A program made the translations under genes and the position numbers. Source: Didymodactylos carnosus (taxonomy: Eukaryota; Rotifera; Eurotatoria; Philodinida; Philodinidae). From it: a DNA stretch of 24,420 nucleotides. Numbering within the stretch: position 1 is the first letter of the stretch; every line of letters begins with the position of its first letter. A model generated the notes under the pieces. The model had not been told where the DNA came from, searched no databases, and worked only from the letters and a program-made list of their open reading frames with translations. Where the stretch lies: positions 1-24,420 of the forward strand of contig CAJNOQ010002424.1 of NCBI GenBank assembly GCA_905250885.1. Direction: 5' to 3'. Below, in pieces: positions 8,949 through 20,200 of the stretch.

Positions 8949-9316
8949 GCTTGGACAGGTTTAATTAAACTGAAGTTCAGCTTGGAAATGTAACTCTGCT
9001 ACCGCAGTGTAATCCTATCACATCTTTTTTGCATTTTGTTTCTTTTATAATTCTCGGATGAAGACACGACAGAGCTCTCCAACGTCTCATATGAAAGAGA
9101 AGAATGTGATGGATATTTTGTGGCTTTCGCCCACTCTATACGCTCTTTTGTTTCGAAAATATGTCAGAAACACACACTGCTACTGCAAAGCTCTGAAAGT
9201 GTCTTCATTCAAGAATTATAAAAGAAACAAAATGCAAAAAAGAGGTGACGAAATTACATTGCGGCAGCAGAGTTACTTGGCCAACCTGAATTCTGAAAAA
9301 CTATCCAAGAACATTT
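8949..9316. mobile_element. Foldback (inverted-repeat) element
   Basis: The left arm, about 8949-9075, contains GTAACTCTGCTACCGCAGTG and TTTTTTGCATTTTGTTTC. The right arm, about 9183-9316, contains the reverse complements with modest divergence (GCGGCAGCAGAGTTAC and GAAACAAAATGCAAAAAA). The spacer is about 107 bases. The open frame that crosses it (9058-9345) is a by-product of the repeat and looks like no protein family. No target duplication was identified. Confidence 0.6.
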
Positions 9317-10591
9317 GTTTTTGTAGTTATTTCTGCAATGCTTAATATAGTAATAAATCATGTAAGACTAACTCCACAAAACTCCTGTCACGTTTTACAA
9401 TACATATTCCAAATCGATTCAACCACTATAGTTTTGTAGTTATCTAAAAATCCATCTTCAAACTTTGAAAAAAAGTATCCGGAACATGATTGGCAAGCCA
9501 CCACAAGGTGATTTCTGGCCAAAAGCGGACCTAATGACGTTCAAGTTTTAGTTTTTCCTAACATTTTAAAGTTTTTCTGAATGAACCATTCGAGAGAGCT
9601 CGAGTTGTACTTAGGAAAAATTTTCGAGGTCACAACTGTTGACCTAACTGAATAGGATGGCATCAAAAATTCGCCGAATGAATAAAATAATTTTCTCCAC
9701 ATATTTTTATTTTTGCTGTAAGACGGTCAAAATATAATAAAATACCTACTTATGTACAAAGTAAAAAAGTGCAGTTAACTCACCAAAGCCAGCTGATGAG
9801 TTTGAATTGGGCGCTAATCGATAAATTTAGCGCTCACTGTATCATCCGCTTGGAGCTAGCAAGTGGGCATCTGCTCGAATCAGCTAACTACGAGACCCAA
9901 AAAATCTACTCTACTAGAACAGCTCCGAACTGAAGGAAATGAGTCATCACGATAAATCTGCATGTGACACACACATAAACGAAGCCTAGAGGCCGCTACA
10001 TACATGAACATTTCCTCTAGAACCAGGACCGTTTTCTTCGACAAAACTTTCTGTGACAGATTTGTATGGCCCAAACTTTTGACTCTGGTTCCATATAGTA
10101 CACTGAGAGTACTATTTACTGCAAGTAGTCCGACTTCAACATAAGTTCATTACAACGAGATCAATCGCCCATGGTCGAACCATGGTCTTGAAAGTTTGAG
10201 TCCAGTCCGTACGGAGCTCTGGTAAGAGGTATACGTGATATTTGTATGTCATTATATGGTAGACATCGAGTACTATCCACACTGAAAAAATTGCGGTTTC
10301 ATCTCGTTTGCAGTCGTTCCATCTCAAGTTTGTAGATGTCATCGGAAAACGGTTATTCTAATGTCACTACTATGCGTCTCTGGAATGAAAAATTTAAAAT
10401 CAGACTCTGTTCTTCTTTAGAGACCATTAATCAAGTTTGATTCTCACCTGTCGAAAAATTAGTATTTAACGGCCATCTTTTTGGTACACAAAGACATTTC
10501 TTTCAAAATGTCAACTAAGTGCTGGTAGTTTTTCTGTATCTATGGATTAAGTTCTTTGTTATTCCAGTATAATATTTAATTCATTTTTTTT
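9317..10591. other. Gene-poor interval, nothing recognised
   Basis: It has only short open frames of low plausibility on either strand, a small palindrome around 9809-9835 (GGCGCTAATCGATAAATTTAGCGCT), and no recognised repeat family or RNA gene. Confidence 0.35.
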
Positions 10592-10741
10592 GAAATAGAA
10601 GAATTCGGATTATACACCGCTGCTTGTGGCTGTCGAGTTTATATGTTCGAAGTTCAACCACATATTATAGAGTGTATCACCGAATCAATTCGTGCCAATA
10701 CTTTCCAATCACGTATTAAACTTTATTACAGCCTTTATTAA
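10592..10741 (+). pseudogene. Orphan exon of an FkbM-family methyltransferase
   Basis: The frame from 10592 to the TAA at 10739-10741 encodes EFGLYTAACGCRVYMFEVQP followed by an I-I-E-C-I-x-E-S-I-R-x-N segment. This matches the SAM-binding start of FkbM-type methyltransferases, where a G-x-Y-T-x-x-A-A strand-helix leads to G-C-R-V-x-x-F-E-x-Q-P, with the acidic E contacting the cosubstrate ribose. An acceptor-like TTTTTTTTGAAATAG precedes it (AG at 10597-10598), so it may be an internal exon. No donor, no upstream D-x-G-x-N exon and no downstream half of the ~200-residue domain can be found nearby. It is best read as a decayed fragment or duplicated exon. Such enzymes methylate hydroxyls of small molecules or glycans; nothing more specific can be said. 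Confidence 0.5.
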
Positions 10742-11207
10742 AAATGTTTACACCCTTTGAGTATTTTCAATTTTTCTCACTTAAAAAAACGGAACCCTAC
10801 ATATTCGTGGTCAGCACATTAGATTCCATTCAACGATGTATGAATAAAACCCAAATCGTTTCCACTCGAATTTTGCATTGTTGGCACCATACATCTACTC
10901 TTGGTAGAATAATATTGTGGCTTTAGCTTGAGAGACTGACATTATATCAGTATCACGATATACCAGTGATATATCGTTCTTTTGAAACAAGACGGTTTCT
11001 TTCATCTAAAAGCTTTTGGTTCTAGGATGATAAAGGCCATTTCGCATAAATCAAAACTCACATTTACATTAAAACGCATGTATAAACTCTTGTGATGATG
11101 TGAATTATAATTTTTTTTATCATTAATTATAATACAGAAGAATAAACAAAAAAACAACAATTGAAAATAACATAAAGGAATTTAAAAGGATTTTTTTATA
11201 GTTAGCC
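10742..11207. other. Intergenic; 3' flank of the TSR gene
   Basis: No coding frame is supported. On the minus strand this is the 3' flank of the large TSR gene. No canonical AATAAA is visible just downstream of the stop, although AT-rich runs near 11100-11160 could serve. Confidence 0.3.
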
Positions 11208-14200
11208 TCAAAGCATGAGAAAATTAGTTAGTTGGAGAAGGAGGGGGAGAACAATGCTTAAAAAATCATCATGGATTTTATAGTTAAAAACCGAACCGAG
11301 ATAACCATGAGTCTCGTTTTCGTCGACCTAGAATAAAGTGAAGTTTTAGTGGGCTAGAATAAAAATTTACATTCTGTGTCAATAAACCTGTTGGACGGGC
11401 AGGGCAGTTTGGAAGATAACATGCTAGGGTCTGTGGAATTGAATTTGAATTTGTGGTGCAATTGATATTAGTACAAGTAGCACCAAATTGATCCAGGCAG
11501 AATTGTGTTCTAGTATAAGTTCCTAAACCGCCTAAAAGAGAAGTTCATTTAGTTTGTTTCTTATAAGAATATAGTTAAATACAATAACTTACAAGTGACA
11601 GAACAAGCAGTCTGACTCCATGACGACCATGCACAAACTACAGCACGAAAAATTCGTCACTTATTTTCCATAATTATGCGAACTACAATACATTTACCTA
11701 AGCATACATCAGTTCCGCAAGCTGTTATTGAGGTCGAATTGCCTTGACTTGCACATCCTGCTGGGTCAGAGCACGGTATCGGTGTACTTGAGTTAGAATA
11801 TGCAATGTTGTAACACGTTTTGTTCCATACTTGAGTGCCATTTCCGCATGATTTCGAACAAGAACCAATCGGGATAGATGGTCCATATTGACAAACTGAG
11901 TAGAATACATGGAATGTTTCAATCGTTATAAGAAATTTAACACATATACTTACTTTCACAGTTTGCTTGCTGACATATTTGAGATTGTGTATTATTTCCA
12001 GGACATATTTGACATGTCGTGTAGTTTCCTACTACAAGACATAAACGATTTCGGCTTTGTTGACCTTGTCCACAGCTCGATGGCGACGCACAAGGTGACC
12101 AGGTGTTCCATTGGGCCCAGGAGCACGCTAAAAGAAAACAAATACATTTTATATTTTTAGACGCATGGACAGTGTTTTAGATCTATCTACTTAGACATGT
12201 ATCATTGAGTAAAACACTCTGAAACGTTCCATCAGTTTGCTGTTCACACTGATACGTTTGACAATTGTTTTCTGTCCAAATTGAATTATTCTAAAATAAT
12301 TATAGGAGAGGTATTGAGATGTCCTTTCGAACAGTTCGATCATTAAGAATTAACTGAATATTTTGTTCCATTTGTACTATAACATCCACAATCGCACCAT
12401 AGTACACAGTCTGTACCATCCCATGCAAAATTATTGTTACAGAGACATTTGGAAGATCCTTGACACCACGTGGTATTTAATGGATTTGAACATAATGCTG
12501 GACATGTTTGTGGATTCGATTGAAAGTATTGATTGAACGGACAGACTAGAAAATATGCATTATGTGACGCATACTTATGTTTTTAGCTTAATTGTTTCTC
12601 ACCAGGACAGTCACTCAATTCTGGGCAGGTTGTATCATTTCGAGCAATTCCTTGGCATTGTTGACCACCATATGTTACATTAATACATTGACGAGTCTGA
12701 TACTTCGTTGAATTTTTGCCGCATGTCGCACTGCATGCAGACCATGGCGACCAAGAGCTCCATTGACCATCGACTAAAAATAGAATAAGTAATTGTAGCA
12801 ATATTATTCATTTTGATGTTTCTTACTTGGACATGGTTGTGGATTCGTGCATGTTGTCGTTAATATTGGAGAACCGGGACAGTAATCACCACCAAAAGAT
12901 GGAATTATTTTTGTACAAGATCGATACTGCACACTCTTATCAAATGCAGAAAATGATCAGTAACTCCTAATAGGAAGTAGAAGAGAAGTGAACTTACATA
13001 ACCGGTGCCGCAAGTCGAAGAACAAGGTGAAGAATTACTCCAGTCAGACCACTGACCAATCGCTAAAAAAATACAACGATCAATCCATTTGTCATTAAGT
13101 GTACGATCGAAATATTGAATTTAATATACTTGGACATGAAACGTTTGTCTGACATTGTACGGTTTGTAAGGCAGTATCGGGACAAGCTTGACCACCATTT
13201 GTTTGATTCACACAGGATCTAACACGACTACTAAGGCCCGAGCCACAACTCGCACTGCACGTAGACCAATTTGACCACAAAGTCCATCCACCATCCACCG
13301 GACAACTTATACTTGTGTTACAGGATTGTGTATCATAACTGAGACCAGGACACGGAAGTACACCCAAACCAGATTGTGTACAGTTCCGAACCTACCAGAA
13401 AACAGAATCGCATATTTTTGCAAACTATGTAGTTCTTAAAATCTTTACTCTTCTTTGTATTCCCAAGCCACCTAAAGTGAAAAGAGCAAATCATTAAACG
13501 ATATACACTACGGTAGACATAGTATGTTTACATACATGTCGCAGCACATGGTGACCAGCTTTGCCAATTAGACCAGGTAGAAATATCTAAACGAAACATC
13601 ACTTAAAATCTCATAAACAGTTTCATTGCTCGAATTTTTAGTAGTTGATAACCATTTCTTTTCTGGATCTAACACTGATCAGGGAGGGCATATTTCCGCT
13701 AAATCCTGAAAACTTACTCGCAATCGGTACACCACCTACGTTATCACAGAAAAATAAAGAATTATTACAAAACCTAAATTCATCTAGAAAATTCGCTTTT
13801 TACCGCATGTGGAGTTTCCACAGGAATAATCGACATCAATCGATGAGCCGATACAAGGGTCGCTGCCATTGATTGGTGCTGGATTAGTACAAGTTCGATT
13901 ACGATATCGTCTTCCACCAAGACATGTACTTGAACAAGCACTCCAAGAACTCCAGTCAATCCAATTTCCAGCTGGCGGACATGAAATATTGCATGCTTGA
14001 CTTTCCATAGCATTTCCGCCACATAATTGTCCTCTATACAATCGAGAGTGAAAAACAATGCGTGTCACATTAATTATTACATAAGATAAGAAAGTACCCA
14101 TTCGTTGGAACTGGATTATTACACGTCCGAAATCGATACATACTACTTCCAACACAAGAGATAGAAGCACAGTTTGTCCAATTTGTCCAATCTCCCCATT

Positions 14201-17200
14201 GACCGTCATCTATGAAAGTATTAGTTTCTCTGTAATAGAACTCTAAAAAGTGTAAGATATAATTACTTGGGCATGTTATATTCGTATCACATGACTGGGT
14301 ATCGATAGATGCCCCAGAGCACTGATCTGATCCTAGTTGCACACTGCAATTGCGAGAACTGAAAATACAGAAATAGTAAAGGATAATCCGTGGAACAGCT
14401 GCGAAAAGTTGCAATCTCTAGTTAATTACCGAACTTGTAGGCCTGTACTGCAAGTGCCACTACAAACGCTAAAAGAGCTCCAAGGACCCCATGTTCCAGA
14501 AACTTGAAAAACAAAAAATATCTTAGTGCGAATTAAGATGTGAAAACAAGTTTTTAAGCTTTCTACCAGGACATGCTGTTCCATTACAAAAGCCAATCTC
14601 TAGAGCAGCTCCAATACATACATCACCACCAACTGACGGCGCTGGTGAACTGCAATTTCGAAACTAAAAATATTCAAGTAGTTTGTATAAATTTCTCCAC
14701 AGAACAATTAAAAAAACTCCAAAAGTTAGACTTACACGTGTATTGATTCCAGATCCACAACTGGTCGAGCATCCAGAATAACTTGACCATTGAGACCAGT
14801 TTCCGTTGACTAAATAAACAGAAAATATACTTCTCAAGACTTTTCACTTTGAAAATACACTTACCTGGACATGTTATTGAATTTACACATGTTATTTGCT
14901 CTAATGCGTCACCATCACATAAATATCCACCCTGCGATGCTTGTGACGAATTGCAAGCTCTTTAACAGAAAATATGATATAGAAGAAAGGAACTTGATTT
15001 CCATCAAATCATATGATACCTTATCCGATAACTAGTCCCATTCCCGCATGTAGAAGAACATAAGGTCCAATTTGACCAAGTACTCCAAGTTCCATTGACT
15101 GTTTTAATAACATAATTTACAATAGAAGGATGTCAAAAGCCCAAGAAATGAACGCACCAGAAAGCCATGGTACAACCACTGTAATAAAACTGAAGTAAAT
15201 ACAGTGTTACTGGAACTTCATAAACAACTTACCTGGACAAGATGAATTACTGTCACATATCTGAACTGCAACTGATTCGCCGACACATTTTGGTGTACCT
15301 GCTGAACAGGTACGGTTCTGCAACTGGATACCAAATCCGCAAGTCACTGAGCAAGATGACCACGAAGACCAACTTCCCCAAACACTGGTTACTTAATAAA
15401 AGCATTTTATGGTCATTTATAGAACACGAATTGTCTTTTTAATAAGCTACCTGGACACGTTATGTTCGAGCTATTACAAAACACAGAATCGATTGAATTA
15501 CCAATGCAATATAAACCTAAACCCAATTAACATCCCAATTAACACTCTTAAGTTTTCATTATAAAAGAATAAAAAACTAATACACTTCTAGAGATATACC
15601 TCCGTATTGCTGCGAGGGATTTGTACAATTTCTAAAAAGTTTAACGGGCTTATTATTGGGATACGAGATAAGCAGAAGGAGAAAAAAATAAAATAATACC
15701 TTTGTCGTATCTGATATCCAATACCACATGTAGCGGAACAAAGTGATACAGACCAGCTTGACCAGCCTCCATTTACTAGAAAACATCATACAGCTGACAG
15801 TACTAATCTTCAAATACGAGTGATATATCGAAAAAAACAAAAGTTTACTCGGACAGGGATACGTGGCATTACAAGTTTGCAACATTGTACTGGAACCAAC
15901 GCATAAGGCACCGCCATTTGTCGGATAAGGATTACTACAGATTCGTGTAGCGATTCGAACCCCAACACCACAGGAACTTGAACAAGGTGAAAACGTACCC
16001 CAAACCGACCAGCCACCATCCTCTACATAGAATGAGTTATTTGAGAGTCAGGTCGTTAGTTTATCTCAGGTTATTGCTTACGTGGACAAGTTTTATTTGT
16101 CGAACAGTTCTGAGTTTGTAATGCATCGCCAGCACAAGGATATCCCCCATTACTTTGATTCACACAGGTTCTGTATCTATTTACCATGAAAGATGGTGAA
16201 AATACTAGATATTTTGAGAATAATTTTTGGGATTTATACTAACCTAGTTTGGACACCTATGTTGCATGTCCTACAAGCGGAAAAAGTGCATCTAAATCAT
16301 GAAATATATTCAAAATGCGAAAATTTTACCCGGAGCATGTCGAATAAGAAGTCCATGAGGTCCAGTTTCCATTTTCTTTAAAAAAATTTAACAATTTTAT
16401 AGTTGGGATTTCTTCAATGTTCGGACACTCAACTTACGTGGAGTTCCAAAATATACTAGATGTTGAAACAAAAAAGCGGCTGCATATCATAATAGTTATC
16501 TGTACTAATTCTACTTACCGATAACACAGGGCACATTGTCATTGCATGTTTTATAGGCATAGCTTGTTCCCTATACACACAGATTTCTATTTTATATAAG
16601 AGTTTTATTTGAATAGAAGCCAATGTATGTACGTACTGGACAGGGCATGCCATTGAACTGAGGTGACGGGTTTGTGCAAGTTCTGCAAAAAGTTTCATGT
16701 TGATTGAAAAAATATTCTAACTCTTTGTTTTACCTGTTTCGCGTGGAGTAACCAACAGCACATGTTAATGAACAAGTTGACCAGTTAGACCATTGTGCCC
16801 ATCCACCGTCGACTTAAAATACCAAAGCAAAACTACTCGTAAAATCTTCGATGTGTGGCTCAACGAGAAGCGAAAGCTATTCAAGTTATTTTTTTAACTG
16901 CTACAATAGTACAACCCATCATGCTTAGAAGATATAAACAAAAGTAGCAACATACTTGGGCATTGGACTTGTGGCAGCGACATGCAATAAGCAGTTTCCA
17001 ACGGTGGTCCTATGCACATGTCACCTCCATTTTGTGGTGCGGGAGCACTACAATTTCTTACCTAAAAAAATAAAAATAACTCACATGAATCTTTAAATCT
17101 TTTGATCATACTCTCGAATATGTTCCAACTCCACATGTAACGCTGCAGGCGGTCCAGTTCGACCAATCAGCCCAATTTCCTGAGACTAAAATTCGTATGA

Positions 17201-20200
17201 AGAAATTATTTTCGCATCAACTGCTGATTCGATCTCTTTCCACATACCAGGACATCCAATATCAAGAACACAAACTGTCACATTACGTGCTGATCCTTGA
17301 CATTCCAGACCACCAAAACTTGGTGTAGGTGAGTCACAATTTCTTGTTCGTATTATTGTACCATTTCCACATGACCCGGTGCACGTCGAAGGAGCGCCTA
17401 AACGTTATACAAAACTTTCTTGCTTTGTTGATTTAGCCTTCAAAATCTCAAGAAGCTAAACTATCATTCAAAGTGTTCTCTAGAATTCTATGCCAGTTTA
17501 ATAGTCTAGTTGAATGGACGAAAAAGATTGGCCAAGTCAAAAAACATTCGTAATTTGGATTTTTGTATGCTCTCCTGTTGCTTACTCCAATTGCCCCAAC
17601 TTCCCGATATTGGGCACGGTATTCCTATGCTACACACGGCCAAATCGACTGCTTGGTCAGAGCACGGTTGTCCACCATTGCTTGGTGCTGGATTCGAACA
17701 CAAGCGCTATCAAAAACAGAAACGTGGTAAAAACGATAAAATCTATACTAATTAAAAAATGAGTTGAATATGATACGATGTAGAATTACTTGACGTGTCA
17801 TAGTTCCATTTCCACATGTTCCTGAACAAGTAGACCAAGTCGTCCAATTCCCCCACCCACCATCAACTTTTTAAAGGATAAAAAATCGAAGAACTGGGTG
17901 AAGCATAGATTGTTTGCTTTACCTGGACAAGGTGTTATTGAAGTACATGCTTGAATATCAATTGGTAAACCAGTACAGGGATTACCAGCATATGTGGGGA
18001 GAGGTTGAGTACAAGTTCGAGTTCTCGTTTGTTGGCCAAGACCACAGGTGCTACTACAACTACTCCACGTCGACCATGTTGTCCAATTTCCATTGTCTAG
18101 ATAAAAAAACTTTTTCTTCCCTCGAATTGCTCTCTTGTATTAATAAACATACTTGGTGTATACGAAAATTCTAAACAAGAATATCAATACATTATCGTTT
18201 AATGTTTCTTAGGTGGTTTAAAACTTACGCGCACAACTTTGTGATGCATTGCATTGTTGAGAATCAATATAACTTCCCACACATGCGATACCACCATTTT
18301 GAGGTTGTGAGCAGTTTCTTGTACGATAAACTGTGCCGGTTCCACACGTTGCTTGGCACACACTCCATGAACTCCAATTTCCCCATGTACCGTCAACTTT
18401 TAAATAATCGAACAATGCACATGCAGGAAGAGCGGTGGGATTTGTTAACCAAATTCTACTTACTTGGGCAAGCAGGTTGACTACAACTCTGACTGATCAC
18501 AGCTTCGCCCACGCAACCAAAGCCTGCGCCTAGGCATTGTCGCTGTTGATAAGTGTAACCATTACCACATGTTACACTACAAGATGATGTATTTGTCCAG
18601 TTACTCCAATAGCCAACCGCTGTCAACAAAACGAAAAAATGTTTATTGTGTTATTTGTATGATATAAGCACTATTTACCATTGCATTGATAAGATGTATC
18701 ATTTCCTGAACAGACTTGATCTAAAATGAAGAGGGGTCAGAAAGTCAAAAGTAGTGGAATTGTTGTTAATCTTACAATTTACACCCAAACCAGGACAACT
18801 AGGGCCACCTGCTGTTTCATTAATACACATTCTTGTCTGACTTTGAATACCCGCTTGACAAATACCAGAACAACTACCATACTGACTCCAATCAGTCCAA
18901 CTTCCACTAACTAAAAATATTCGAGTTTCATAAAAACACTTTCAATCCGTTACAAAAAGTATCTGAAAGAACCTTTTACCTGGACACTGTCCATTGTTAC
19001 ATGATTGGTTTTGCAATGCAGAACCATTACAAGACAGTCCTCCGAACTGGGGAGCTGGATTACTACAATTTCGATAAGAAATGCTTATACCATCACCACA
19101 AGTAACACTACATGGACTATAAGACGACCAGCTGGTCCATGCGCCATCCTGAGGGCAAACTACACCAGTGTCACATGGAATGAGTCGAGTCGCATTGCCG
19201 GTACAGGGTAATCCCCCGTATAAAGGTGGTGGATTTGTACAAGTTCTAAAGAATAAAATTGAAATTTATTCATAAAAAATAACGTTTATTTTTTCTCTTA
19301 AGCTACCACCTTATTTGAAGTTTGAATCCACCATTGCATGTTCCAGAACAACTACCAAGCGCATCAGAATAATCACTCCAATTCCCATTTACTGGAAAAA
19401 GTATTCTTTGTAGTGCGATCGAATCTTATGATGGTATAATCTACTTACCAGCAACTGGTATCAGACCTAAAAGAAAGCAACAATGATAAACGTATTCCCT
19501 AATTTAAAACAGTCAACTACGCGTACTAGTATTACAAGTAATTGCAATTGAGCTAATTTCTCCTCCCTTGAGACATGTATAAGTGTTGCATGGACCATTC
19601 CATTGAGAATTGAGCTAGATAAAGATAAATTCTGGATAAAATACTTTCAACGTATAAGCCTCAGATTTTACCGGCCAATATCCTAAATTATCGTTGCATC
19701 CACAATCACATTCTTTCACACATGGACCATTTATTGCCGTTCGAAAATATCCCGGATTACAAACACAAACAGTCTGAGGTGCCTGGCACGATGATGTACC
19801 AGTACGATTTGCACATGTTATACCACAATCAACATAGTTTGCAACTAAACTACTGTACACTGGACATGAATCTAAAATAATGACTGTGATAGATATGCAG
19901 ATATGATTATTATGCGCATGCGGCAAACTTGGACAAACTGGATTGCTGCAAGGTGTTATAAGATCCGAATCAACACCAGGACATGTTCCACAACGTTGGG
20001 AATTAGTCAATGTCAAACATGTCCTAGTTCGTGCTATAAAACCGTTTCCACATGAAGTTGAACATGATCCGTTTTGCCAACCTGTCCATGTGCACATTAA
20101 GCATGGATCTCTAACGCATAAGAATGCTTGCTGTGTCACATTAGTTGCATCTGAACAATCTGAACATAATTCACCGCTAGTTGACGTACAACTTCTACTC

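Noticed and set aside
15810-16019. 69-codon minus-strand frame without cysteine pattern
   Set aside because: It is the wrong frame of the TSR exon 15849-16022; the correct frame gives a full TSR with W, CSSSCG and C-P.
18202-18480. 92-codon plus-strand frame
   Set aside because: Antisense shadow of TSR exon 18229-18396.
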